A stretch of DNA of 64,000 nt from Streptomyces sp. GKU 895 (GTDB taxonomy: Bacteria > Actinomycetota > Actinomycetes > Streptomycetales > Streptomycetaceae). The notes beneath the pieces were generated by a model, which was not told where the DNA came from, ran no database searches, and was given only the letters and a program-made list of their open reading frames with translations. The position numbers were made by a program, and so were the translations under genes. Every line of letters starts with the position of its first letter. Position 1 is the first letter of the stretch. Below are positions 21,405-29,601 of the stretch, piece by piece. The stretch spans positions 1 to 64,000 of the forward strand of contig MWJO01000032.1 in the NCBI GenBank assembly GCA_002027195.1, given 5' to 3'.

Positions 21405-21617
21405 ATGACAGCCACCGTGCCGTCCGAGCAGCGGATGGCGAACGACATCGCCAGGAACCTCCGGCACCTGCCCGAGGAGCGGGCCGCGGCGGAGATCGCG
21501 GGGCACATCGGCCGGTTCTGGGACCCGCGGATGCGCGCCCGGCTGTACGAGTACGCCGACGCCGGCGCGGACGGTCTCGATCCCTTGGTGGTCGCCGCGG
21601 TGGAGCTCCTCCGCTGA
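21405..21617 (+). CDS. fdsD: Formate dehydrogenase delta subunit
   Basis: 70-aa protein one base after fdsA. RMANDIARNLRHLP and HIGRFWDPRMRARLYEY are typical of FdsD, a small subunit found with Mo-containing NAD-linked formate dehydrogenases and needed for activity, probably in cofactor insertion or stability. Its presence completes the fdsGBAD set. No fdsC (sulfurase-type chaperone) gene is seen in the window. Confidence 0.88.
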   Translation: MTATVPSEQRMANDIARNLRHLPEERAAAEIAGHIGRFWDPRMRARLYEYADAGADGLDPLVVAAVELLR

Positions 21618-21657
21618 GGCAGTGCCGGGGCGTGCCCGGGGCTGTACACGTCGAACG

Positions 21658-21675
21658 GATACTGCATACAGTATC
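21658..21675. promoter_or_regulatory. Perfect GntR-type palindrome between fdsD and the LysR gene
   Basis: GATACTG-CATA-CAGTATC, a 7-bp perfect inverted repeat; the minus strand reads ATACTGTATGCAGTAT. It lies 55 bp upstream of the LysR start and probably places that regulator in the oxalate regulon. Confidence 0.7.
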
Positions 21676-21730
21676 TGGGTCGCCGTCTGCAGCCTCCGGG
21701 TCCGCCTGCCCGGCGAGAGAGGAGTCGTTC

Positions 21731-22672
21731 ATGCTGTTCCGGCAGCTTGAGTACTTCGTGGCAGTGGCGCGGGAACGGCACTTCGCCCGGGCGGCCGAGT
21801 CCTGCTTCGTGTCGCAGCCGGCGCTGTCGGCGGCGATCGCCAAGCTGGAACGGGAGTTGAACGTCACCCTCATCAACCGCGGGCACACCTACCAGGGCCT
21901 CACCCCGGAGGGCGAGCGGCTGGTCGTCTGGGCCAAACGCATCCTCGCCGAACAGGACGCCTTCAAGGCCGAGGTGGCCGCGGTCCAGTCCGGCATCACC
22001 GGCACCCTGCGGCTCGGCACCGACCCCACGGCCTCGACGACCCTCGCGCTGCCCGTCGCCGCGTTCTGCGCCGCCCACCCGCTGGCCAAGGTGCAGGTCC
22101 GCTCCCGGCTGTCGACCAAGGAACTCCACCGCCAGCTCCGCGACTTCGAACTCGACGTGGCGATCGCCCACTTCGACCCCGGCGACCAGGAGGGCCTCCA
22201 GGTCGTCCCGCTCTACCAGGAGCGGTACATGCTGCTGGTGTCGGACGACCAGCCGGTCACCCAGTCCGCCACCGTCACCTGGGCGGACGCGGCCCAACTG
22301 CCGCTCGCCCTGCTGACACCCGACATGCGCATCCGGCAGATCGTCGACACCGTCTTCGCCGAGAAGGGGTTCATGGTGACCCCGCAGATCGAGACGGACT
22401 CGATCGCCTCCCTCTACGCCCATGTGGGCGGCGGCGGTTGGGCGAGCATCGTCCCGCACACCTGGCTGCGCGCGATGCCGGTCGTCGGCCGCACCCGGGC
22501 GCTGCCCCTGGTCGATCCGGAGGCCGGCGCCCAGGTCTCGGTGGCGATCCACGCCGGAACCCCCGGCTCGGTCGCCGCCCGCGCCTTCGTCAACGCGGCG
22601 ACGGGCCTGTCCCTGGACGACGTCTTCGCCCGGCCCCTGCCCGCCGAACACCTCGTGCGGACCGTCCCCTGA
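21731..22672 (+). CDS. LysR-family transcriptional regulator
   Basis: 313 aa. The N-terminal winged helix (RQLEYFVAVARERHFARAAE, FVSQPALSAAIAKLE) is followed by a periplasmic-binding-protein-like effector domain (GTLRLGTDPTAS onwards). ATG 21731 has AGAGAGGAG upstream and is preferred to the longer frame beginning at 21632, which would run through the operator. It sits immediately behind fdsD, and LysR regulators adjoin fds operons in other bacteria, so formate or oxalate genes are likely targets. Its 3' end meets the convergent ligase gene with a 3-bp gap and no terminator. Confidence 0.9.
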   Translation: MLFRQLEYFVAVARERHFARAAESCFVSQPALSAAIAKLERELNVTLINRGHTYQGLTPEGERLVVWAKRILAEQDAFKAEVAAVQSGITGTLRLGTDPTASTTLALPVAAFCAAHPLAKVQVRSRLSTKELHRQLRDFELDVAIAHFDPGDQEGLQVVPLYQERYMLLVSDDQPVTQSATVTWADAAQLPLALLTPDMRIRQIVDTVFAEKGFMVTPQIETDSIASLYAHVGGGGWASIVPHTWLRAMPVVGRTRALPLVDPEAGAQVSVAIHAGTPGSVAARAFVNAATGLSLDDVFARPLPAEHLVRTVP

Positions 22673-22675
22673 CGC

Positions 22676-24285
22676 TCACGACGCGAACCGTGCCTGTACG
22701 GCCTTCCGGTCGAGTCCTCCCTTGGCGGTGTACGGCAGCGCGTCGACCACGTCGAGCCGGTCGGGCACCTCGAACGCGGCGAGCCGGTCCCGGCAGTACC
22801 GCAGGATCTCCGCCGCGTCCACGCCCTCCCCGTCCCGCACCACCACCGCGGCCCCGACCCGCTGCCCGTACGTCGCGTCCGGTACGGCGAACACGGCCGC
22901 CTCCGCCACCCCCGGGCACCCGGCGAGGATGTCCTCCACATGCTCGGGCGCGATCTTCTCCCCACCGCGGTTGATGAGGTTCTTGATCCGCCCGGTCAGC
23001 GACAGATATCCGTCCGCGTCCAGCATGCCCAGGTCACCGGTGCGCAGCCAGCCGTCGACGAAGGTGTACGACGTCTCGTCCGCGTCGCCGAGATACCCGC
23101 GGGCGACCGTGGGCCCCTGCACCCACACCTCGCCCTCCACACCCACAGGTCGGGGAACCCCGCCGGGGCCGACGACCCGGACCTCGACGCCGGTCGGCCG
23201 GCCGACCGAGCCCTGCTTCAACTCACCACGTCCCGGCAGGGGTTCACTGGTCGCCTGGTGCGAGGACTCGGTCATCCCGTACGCCGACAGCAGGGGCGCG
23301 CCGAACGTGCGCTCCAACGCCCGCTGCGTGGCGGTGTTGAGCGGAGCGCTGCAACTGCGGACGAACTTCAGCGGCGGCGCCTGCGCCCCCGGATACTCCT
23401 GCTCCGACCGGTCCAGCAGGATCTCGTGCATGGCCGGAACCGCCGTGAACCACGTGGCCGCCACCGCCCGCATGTCGTCCCAGAACGTCGTCGCGGAGAA
23501 CCGCCCCCGCTCGGGCAGCAGCACACAACCGCCGCTCGCCAGCGAGGCCAGCAGTGCCGCGAACAGTCCGTGCCCGTGGAAGAACGGCATCACCGCCACC
23601 GTCGCGTCTCCCGGCCCCAACTCGTAACTGGCGCAGATGTTCCGCACGGACGCCGTGACGTTCGCGTGGGTCAGCGGGACCATCTTCGGCCGGGCACTGG
23701 TCCCCGCGGTGAACATGACGAGGGCGTCGTCCGCCGACAACTCGGCGCGGCTCCCGGTGCATGGGCGGCGGGACCGCGGTCTGCGGCTCCCGGAACATGG
23801 GCCGCAGAGCCGACGTCGAGGGTGACCGATGCCGTGCCCGCCCGGGAGGCGCCGACGCGCAAGGGCCACGCCGGCACCGGCAGTCGGGCGTCCGCGACGG
23901 GCGGTCCCACCAGCACGCTCCGGGCGCCCAACGCACCCACGCGGGCCGAGAGTTGTGCCTGGGGGAGCGCCGGGTCGAGCGGTGCGACCACCAGCCCGGC
24001 CCGTGCCGCACCGAACAACGCCACCACGAACTCGGCCGTGTTGGCGGACAGCACCCCGACCGCGTCGCCGCGGCGCAGCCCCGCCCCGCCGAGCCGGGCG
24101 GCCACGTCGTCGGCCAGGGCGGCGAGGGCGCGGTAGGACAGATGGACCCGCTCACCGCCGACGACGAGCGCACGGGCGTACGGACGTTCCCGGACCTGCC
24201 GGTCGAGGAGGTCGACGAGGCCTGTCAGCGTCGGAGGCCGGTACCGGCCCGCGTCGCGCACCGATGCATCGACCACAGCGGCCAT
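22676..24285 (-). CDS. AAE3-type oxalate-CoA ligase candidate (AMP-binding; frameshifted)
   Basis: Adenylate-forming acyl-CoA synthetase of about 530 aa. The core closely follows the plant AAE3/yeast Pcs60 oxalyl-CoA synthetases: the P-loop region TAGTSARPKMVPLTH (AAE3 has TSGTTSRPKGVPLT), PFFHGHGLFAALL, GRFSATTFWDDM, RSCSAPLN, YGMTESSHQA, GWLRTGDLG and GRIKNLINRGGEKI. The frame breaks near 23753 between the N-terminal subdomain and the P-loop. At the C-terminus the usual P-x4-G-K-x-x-R motif reads PYTAKGGLDR, so the A10 catalytic Lys is displaced. GTG 24288 is an alternative start. It is transcribed divergently from oxc, 257 bp away, and would activate oxalate with ATP and CoA. Confidence 0.82.
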
Positions 24286-24542
24286 CACCCCACCCCCCTA
24301 GCGCCAGGTCCGACGGAACAGTCCTCTGCGAGCCTGCGGCGACCTCCGCCGGTCGTCCAATACGCACTGCCGAACGGTCGATAACGGGCGGCTATCAAGG
24401 CAGTTGTGAGGGCCTGCGCCGGCTCTCGATAGAAGTTGCTTATCGGCTGGTCGCCGATGGGTCTTGGACGTGGGCGAACGCGCTGCGGATGGTGAGAGGA
24501 GTAGCCGCACCGGCAGGACCTGCCCAAGGAGGACCCCGGACC
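24286..24542. other. Divergent promoter region between the ligase and oxc
   Basis: About 257 bp that must carry promoters for both the leftward ligase and the rightward oxc-frc operon. Several GATA/TATC words lie in the middle (24378-24450), including TCGATAAC, GGCTATCAA and CTTATCGGC. I could not find a copy of the ACTGTATGCA palindrome here, so oxc may be controlled differently from the rest of the island. Confidence 0.5.
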
Positions 24543-26291
24543 ATGACCGCCCCCTCGACACAGGAGACCGCGGCAGCAGCCGACGTGCCGACCGACCTCA
24601 CCGACGGGTACCACCTGGTCGTCGACGCGCTCAAGATGAACGACGTCGACACCATCTACGGGGTCGTCGGCATCCCGATCACCGACCTCGCCCGCCTCGC
24701 TCAGGCCCAGGGCATCCGCTACATAGGCTTCCGGCACGAGAGCAACGCCGGACACGCGGCCGCCGCCGCCGGCTACCTCACCAAGAAGCCGGGCGTGGCC
24801 CTCACGGTGTCGGCACCGGGCTTCCTCAACGGCCTCGTCGCGCTGGCGAACGCGACCACCAACTGCTTCCCCATGGTGCAGATCTCCGGCTCCAGCGAGC
24901 GCCACCTCGTCGACCTCAAGCAGGGCGACTACGAGGAGATGGACCAGCTCGCCGCCGCCCAGCCGTTCGTCAAAGCCGCGTACCGCGTCAGCCGTGTCGA
25001 GGACATCGGCCGCGGTATCGCCCGTGCCCTGCGCACCGCGATCTCCGGGCGCCCCGGCGGTGTCTATCTCGACATCCCCGCCGCGGTGCTCGGCGCCATC
25101 ATGCCCAAGGCGGAGGGCGAGAGGACCCTGAGCCGCCTCGTCGACCCCGCGCCGCGCCAGCTCCCCGCGCCCGACGCCGTGGACCGCGCGATCGAGCTGC
25201 TGGCCTCCGCCGAGCGCCCCCTGATCGTGCTGGGCAAGGGCGCCGCGTACGCCCAGGCGGACGACAAGGTACGGGAGTTCATCGAGTCCACGGGCATCCC
25301 GTACGTACCGATGTCGATGGCGAAGGGCCTGCTGCCCGACAACCACCCGCAGTCCGCCGCCACCGCCCGCTCCCTGGCCCTGAAGAAGGCCGACGTCGTC
25401 CTGCTGATCGGCGCCCGCCTCAACTGGCTCCTCGGCCACGGCCAGGCGGGCTGGAACCCGGACGCCAAGTTCGTCCAGATCGACATCGACCCCAAGGAGA
25501 TGGACAGCAACCAGCCCATCGCCGCGCCGCTCGTCGGCGACATCGAGTCGGTGCTCGACGCCCTCGCCGAACGCACCAAGCCCGGCCAGATCCAGGCACC
25601 TTCGGCCTGGCGCGACGAACTCGGGGCGCGCTCCGCGCAGAACGTCGCCAAGATGGCCCAGCGGCTGGCGGCCGACCCGCACCCCATGCAGTTCATGGGC
25701 GCCCTGAAGGCCGTACGCGACGTCATCCACGCCCGCCCGGAGACCTACCTCGTCAACGAGGGCGCCAACGCCCTGGACATCGCGCGCAACGTCATCGACA
25801 TGCACGTACCGCGCCACCGCCTCGACAGCGGCACCTGGGGCGTCATGGGCATCGGCATGGGGTACGCCATCGCCGCCGCCGTCGAGAGCGGACAGCCGGT
25901 CGTGGCCGTCGAGGGCGACAGCGCCTTCGGGTTCAGCGGTATCGAGATCGAGACGATCTGCCGCTACCGGCTGCCGGTCGTCACCGTGATCATGAACAAC
26001 GGCGGCGTCTACCGCGGCGACGACACCAACCCGTACGACGACGCGCCCGCGCCCACCACGCTCATGTCGGCGGCCCGTCATGACCTCCTCATCGAGGCGT
26101 TCGGCGGCAAGGGCTACCGGGCCACCACCCCCGCCGAGGTCACCGCCGCCCTCACCGACGCCCTCGCCTCCGGGGGCCCGGCGCTCATCGACTGCGTCAT
26201 CGACCCCTCGGCCGGCACCGAGAGCGGCCACATCTCGCACCTCAACCCCAAGGGCATCACCGTCGGCAACATCACGCCGGCCAAGAAGTGA
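24543..26291 (+). CDS. oxc: Oxalyl-CoA decarboxylase
   Basis: ThDP enzyme that turns oxalyl-CoA into formyl-CoA and CO2; 582 aa, close to the Oxalobacter enzyme. It shows TIYGVVGIPITDLARL, FRHESNAGHAA with the cofactor-activating Glu66, SAPGFLNGL, SGSSERHLVDLKQGDYEEMDQ, GKGAAYAQ, SMAKGLLPDNHPQSA, GARLNWLLGHG, SGTWGVMGIGMGYA, and the ThDP motif GDSAFGFSGIEIETICRY ending in NN. These are diagnostic for Oxc rather than acetolactate synthase. ATG 24543 follows an AGGAGG-like site. It forms an operon with the canonical frc 29 bp downstream. Confidence 0.97.
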   Translation: MTAPSTQETAAAADVPTDLTDGYHLVVDALKMNDVDTIYGVVGIPITDLARLAQAQGIRYIGFRHESNAGHAAAAAGYLTKKPGVALTVSAPGFLNGLVALANATTNCFPMVQISGSSERHLVDLKQGDYEEMDQLAAAQPFVKAAYRVSRVEDIGRGIARALRTAISGRPGGVYLDIPAAVLGAIMPKAEGERTLSRLVDPAPRQLPAPDAVDRAIELLASAERPLIVLGKGAAYAQADDKVREFIESTGIPYVPMSMAKGLLPDNHPQSAATARSLALKKADVVLLIGARLNWLLGHGQAGWNPDAKFVQIDIDPKEMDSNQPIAAPLVGDIESVLDALAERTKPGQIQAPSAWRDELGARSAQNVAKMAQRLAADPHPMQFMGALKAVRDVIHARPETYLVNEGANALDIARNVIDMHVPRHRLDSGTWGVMGIGMGYAIAAAVESGQPVVAVEGDSAFGFSGIEIETICRYRLPVVTVIMNNGGVYRGDDTNPYDDAPAPTTLMSAARHDLLIEAFGGKGYRATTPAEVTAALTDALASGGPALIDCVIDPSAGTESGHISHLNPKGITVGNITPAKK

Positions 26292-26320
26292 CCACGTAAC
26301 TTCACGCAAAGGAAGCAGAC

Positions 26321-27577
26321 ATGAGTGAAAAGCCGCTCGCCGGAATCAAGGTGATCGACTTCACCGGGGTCCAGGCCGGTCCCGCCTGCACACAGATGCT
26401 CGCCTGGTTCGGCGCCGACGTCCTGAAGGTGGAGCGCCCCAACGGCGGCGATGTGACCCGCCGTCAGCTCAGGGACATCGAGGACCTCGACGCGCTCTAC
26501 TTCACGATGCTCAACAGCAACAAGCGCTCCCTCGCCATCAACACCAAGACCCCCGAGGGCAAGGAGGTGCTGGAGAAGCTCATCAAGGACGCCGACGTCC
26601 TGGTGGAGAACTTCGCGCCGGGCGCCCTGGACCGCATGGGCTTCACCTGGGAGCGCATCCAGGAGCTCAACCCGCGCCTGATCTTCGGCTCGGTCAAGGG
26701 CTTCAACGACCAGTCGTCCTGGAACGACCTCAAGGTCTACGAGAACGTCGCCCAGTGCGCCGGCGGCGCCGCCTCCACCACCGGCTTCTGGGACGGCCCG
26801 CCGACCATCTCCGGCGCCGCCCTCGGCGACACCAACACCGGTATGCACCTGGCGATCGGCATCCTCACCGCGATCATCGACCGCACCAAGACCGGCAAGG
26901 GCCAGAAGGTCTCCGTCTCCATGCAGGACGCCGTCCTCAACCTGTGCCGCGTCAAGCTGCGCGACCAGCAGCGCCTGGAGCGGGTCGGCTACCTGGAGGA
27001 GTACCCCCAGTACCCCAACGGCGAGTTCACCGACGTCGTCCCGCGCGGCGGCAACGCGGGCGGCGGCGGCCAGCCCGGCTGGGTCCTCAAGTGCAAGGGC
27101 TGGGAGACCGACCCGAACGCGTACATCTACTTCACCGTCCAGGAGCAGAACTGGAAGCGGACGGCCGAGGTGATCGGCCACCCCGAGTGGGCGGACGACC
27201 CGGAGTACGCCACCGCGCGCGCCCGGCAGTCGCACATCTTCGAGATCTTCGCGGAGATCGAGAAGTGGCTCGCCGACAAGACCAAGTACGAGGCGGTGAA
27301 CATCCTGCGCGAATGGGAGGTGCCCTGCGCCCCCGTGATGAGCATGAAGGAGATCGCCTACGACGAGGACCTGCGCAGGAGCGGCACGGTCGTCGAGGTC
27401 GAGCAGAAGGAACGCGGCACCTACCTCACCGTGGGCAGCCCGGTGAAGTTCTCCTCCTTCAAGCCCGACATCACCGGTGCCCCGCTGCTGGGCGAGCACA
27501 GCTCCGAGGTCCTGGTCGAACTCGGCTACGACGAGGAGACCATCGGCCGCCTGAAGGAGAACGGCGTCATCGTGTAG
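26321..27577 (+). CDS. frc: Formyl-CoA:oxalate CoA-transferase (canonical Frc)
   Basis: 418-aa class III CoA-transferase that moves CoA from formyl-CoA to oxalate, releasing formate. Catalytic Asp170 lies in [10 protein letters not shown] (Asp169 in Oxalobacter). The glycine loop [19 protein letters not shown]-type segment [24 protein letters not shown] and [11 protein letters not shown] match the characterised enzyme much more closely than frc copies 1 and 2 do. It lies directly behind oxc with AAGGAAG as ribosome site and ends at a strong terminator. This is the pathway enzyme one would test first. Confidence 0.96.
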   Translation: MSEKPLAGIKVIDFTGVQAGPACTQMLAWFGADVLKVERPNGGDVTRRQLRDIEDLDALYFTMLNSNKRSLAINTKTPEGKEVLEKLIKDADVLVENFAPGALDRMGFTWERIQELNPRLIFGSVKGFNDQSSWNDLKVYENVAQCAGGAASTTGFWDGPPTISGAALGDTNTGMHLAIGILTAIIDRTKTGKGQKVSVSMQDAVLNLCRVKLRDQQRLERVGYLEEYPQYPNGEFTDVVPRGGNAGGGGQPGWVLKCKGWETDPNAYIYFTVQEQNWKRTAEVIGHPEWADDPEYATARARQSHIFEIFAEIEKWLADKTKYEAVNILREWEVPCAPVMSMKEIAYDEDLRRSGTVVEVEQKERGTYLTVGSPVKFSSFKPDITGAPLLGEHSSEVLVELGYDEETIGRLKENGVIV

Positions 27578-27592
27578 GCAGGGGTGACATGT

Positions 27593-27630
27593 GAGTGGGG
27601 GCCGTTGCCTTGAGGCAACGGCCCCCACTC
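27593..27630. terminator. Strong bidirectional hairpin after oxc-frc
   Basis: Perfect 17-bp stem with a TTGA loop (27593-27609 with 27614-27630), between frc ending at 27577 and the convergent PAS gene ending at 27649. No U-tract. Confidence 0.92.
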
Positions 27631-27648
27631 AGGTGCGTGCCGGGAGCT

Positions 27649-28074
27649 TCAGACGGTCGCCTCGGCGCGCCGCCGCATCAACTCGCGCTCCCGCTCCCGC
27701 CGCGCGGTCACATCCCGGATGACCGCACCGCAGTACATGGCACCGTCGGCGGCCGGGAGCATGACCACGCTGAACTCGATGGAGATCCTGCGCCCGTCCG
27801 CGGCCAGCGCGGGCACGTTCAGCAGGTCCGCCTCGCCGTACTTGCTGGTGCCGCGGTCCATGGCTTCCTGGAAGCCGTCCCAGTGCCGCTTGCGGTGCTT
27901 CTCCGGGATGATCACGTCCAGACTCCGGCCGTCCACGTCAGCCGCCGAGAACCCGAAGATACGCTCCGCGCCCTGGTTCCAGTAACGGATGAGGCCGTCG
28001 CCGTCGATGATCACGATGCCGTCGGGCGCCTGGGCGGCCATTCCCAGGACCACCTCGGGATGCAGATCTTCCAT
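27649..28074 (-). CDS. Single PAS-domain protein
   Basis: 141 aa and almost entirely one PAS domain (residues 8-128): PDGIVIIDGDGLIRYWNQGAERIFGFS, PEKHRKRHWDGFQEAM and IEFSVVMLPAADG, ending in VTARRERERELMRRR. There is no kinase, GGDEF, phosphatase or DNA-binding output domain, so it would have to act through a partner. It is transcribed divergently from the GntR-2 regulator across a 230-bp gap with an operator-like site. That context suggests a redox or ligand sensor tied to oxalate metabolism, but this is not proven. Confidence 0.85.
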   Translation of the reverse strand: MEDLHPEVVLGMAAQAPDGIVIIDGDGLIRYWNQGAERIFGFSAADVDGRSLDVIIPEKHRKRHWDGFQEAMDRGTSKYGEADLLNVPALAADGRRISIEFSVVMLPAADGAMYCGAVIRDVTARRERERELMRRRAEATV

Positions 28075-28178
28075 GTCGCCTCCGAGCAGGGGCAGTTGGT
28101 GGGCTGAAGCGGGACCCTTGCGGCGCAGGGGGCGCTCCCCGCCACTCAGGGTCCCGCCGCCGTCGAATCATGTCGACG

Positions 28179-28197
28179 AAATATTGTCTACAGGATG
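28179..28197. promoter_or_regulatory. Operator-like site between the PAS gene and GntR-2
   Basis: AAATATTGTCTACAGGATG, preceded by TCGACG. The site at 8854-8877 has the related string TCGACGAATACTGTATG. It is a degenerate relative of the island palindrome and probably the autoregulatory site of GntR-2. A second loose half-site, GTAGACTGTAGG, lies near 28236. Confidence 0.5.
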
Positions 28198-28308
28198 GAA
28201 GAGGTGCCAGCAAGACTTCCGTGCGTTTGTGCGCCGTAGACTGTAGGCGAAAGCCAATTCATAATTGCCTCCTGCACGCAGCGACGACGCCGACGAGGAG
28301 GGGCCGTG

Positions 28309-28995
28309 ATGTTGTCGACGACTGGCCTGCCGCAGGGTGCGGTGCCCAAGCTCGAACGTCCCGGCCCGCTGCGTGACCGTGTCTACGAGGCGCTCCTCGA
28401 ACTCATCACCACCCGGGCTCTCCAGCCCGGCCGGCATCTGGTCGAGAGCGAGCTCGCCGGGCATCTCGGCGTCTCACGTCAGCCGGTGCGCGAGGCGCTG
28501 CAGCGGCTCAGTACCGAGGGGTGGGTGGACCTGCGCCCGGCCCAGGGCGCGTTCGTGCACGAGCCCACCGATGAAGAGGCCGACCAGCTCCTCACCGTCC
28601 GCACCCTCCTGGAGGCCGAAGCGGCCCGGCTCGCCGCGGCCAACGCCGGCAGTGCGGCCATCGCCGCCCTCGAGGAGCTGTGCGCCGAGGGCGAGCGAGC
28701 CGTCGCGGCCGACGACGTGGACGGCGCGGTCGCGATCAACGCCCGACTGCACGCGAAGATCATGGAGCTCGCGGGCAACAAGGTCCTCGCGGAGCTGGCC
28801 GCCCAGGTCGACCGGCGGGTGCGCTGGTACTACACGCCGGTGGCGCGGCAGCGCGGACAGCAGTCCTGGATCGAGCACCGCGAACTGATCGCCGCGATCG
28901 CGGACCGCGACGAACACCGGGCGACCGAGGCCATGCGGACCCACACCGAGCAGACGCGGAAGATGTACCACGCGCGGGGGAACCGGCCGCGCTGA
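28309..28995 (+). CDS. GntR-family (FadR/FCD) transcriptional regulator 2
   Basis: 228 aa from ATG 28309 (GTG 28306 is an alternative), with GAGGAGGGG as ribosome site. Winged helix at residues 20-85 and FCD domain after that. Paralogue of the regulator at 15491-16180, sharing GHLGVSRQPVREALQRL, GWVDLRPAQGAFVH and VRWYYTP. Identical recognition helices imply the same operator; different ligand domains could allow two signals, such as oxalate and formate, to be integrated on shared promoters. Confidence 0.9.
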   Translation: MLSTTGLPQGAVPKLERPGPLRDRVYEALLELITTRALQPGRHLVESELAGHLGVSRQPVREALQRLSTEGWVDLRPAQGAFVHEPTDEEADQLLTVRTLLEAEAARLAAANAGSAAIAALEELCAEGERAVAADDVDGAVAINARLHAKIMELAGNKVLAELAAQVDRRVRWYYTPVARQRGQQSWIEHRELIAAIADRDEHRATEAMRTHTEQTRKMYHARGNRPR

Positions 28996-29159
28996 CGGTA
29001 ACCGCCCGGTCGCGCAGGGTGTGGCCGTGAGGGGCCTGCCGCAGGTGGCGGGGGACGGCTGTCCGGAGGACGGATATGCAGGTGAAAGGCACTCCGAAAG
29101 CTTGGTATTGTTGTCCATGTCGCCGCGGGGAACACCCCCGGCCAGGCGGCAGACACCTA

Positions 29160-29244
29160 GTCCGGGTGGCGGAATGGCAGACGCGCTAGCTTGAGGTGCT
29201 AGTGCCCTTTATCGGGCGTGGGGGTTCAAGTCCCCCCTCGGACA
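29160..29244 (+). tRNA. tRNA-Leu (anticodon GAG)
   Basis: 85-nt class II tRNA with a 7-bp acceptor stem (GTCCGGG/CTCGGAC), D-arm GGCGGAATGGCAGACGC, anticodon stem CTAGC/GCTAG with loop TTGAGGT (anticodon GAG), a long variable arm and T-arm GGGGGTTCAAGTCCCCC. CCA is not encoded. It reads CUC and CUU codons. Confidence 0.97.
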
Positions 29245-29256
29245 CAGAGAGTAAGC

Positions 29257-29301
29257 ACAGCTGTGCGGGTCGAGGATCTCCTCGACCCGCACAGCTGTTT
29301 T
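29257..29301 (+). terminator. tRNA-Leu terminator
   Basis: Perfect 20-bp stem (29257-29276 with 29279-29298, 2-nt loop) followed by TTTT. It starts 12 nt after the tRNA. Confidence 0.95.
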
Positions 29302-29601
29302 CCGTGCTGTGGGCGGCCGTCGAATAATCATGTGCCGACCTTCCCGTCCCCTCCCTACACTCACCACGAGATCAAAGAGATCCGTGACGAACGAGGGGAG
29401 CCCGGCCGTGTGTGACCGCACCGCTGTCGTCGCTTCCCGTACCCGGTACGAGGTGATCCTCGTGTCCCCGGCCGCCCGGCGCCCGCTGCGCGGCCGGTGC
29501 CGGATACCCGTCACGAACTCCTGACGCATCGTCAAGCCAAGTGTTTCGTACGGGAATCGCGCTGCCCTTTTTTCACGGAACACCTCGAAAGGCCATGGGC
29601 C
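29302..29601 (+). other. Gap between tRNA-Leu and the EF-G paralogue, with one doubtful small ORF
   Basis: About 300 bp. The only candidate gene is a 46-codon frame from GTG 29384 to 29524 ([18 protein letters not shown] at its start) with AAAGAG before it. It has plausible GC3 bias but no recognisable family, so I give it little weight. CCCTTTTTTCACGG at about 29567-29580 is an unusual T-run close to the EF-G start and may belong to its leader. Confidence 0.3.

Noticed and set aside
19496-22651. A 1,051-codon minus-strand frame opposite fdsA and the LysR gene
   Set aside because: Same GC artefact. It runs antisense through two well-recognised proteins and has no family features of its own.
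24285-26309. A 674-codon minus-strand frame opposite oxc
   Set aside because: Antisense to a gene whose motifs match oxalyl-CoA decarboxylase along its whole length.
29160-29244. tRNA-Leu as an integration site for a mobile island
   Set aside because: No integrase, excisionase or direct repeat of the tRNA 3' end was found on either side, and the flanking genes look like ordinary chromosomal metabolism.
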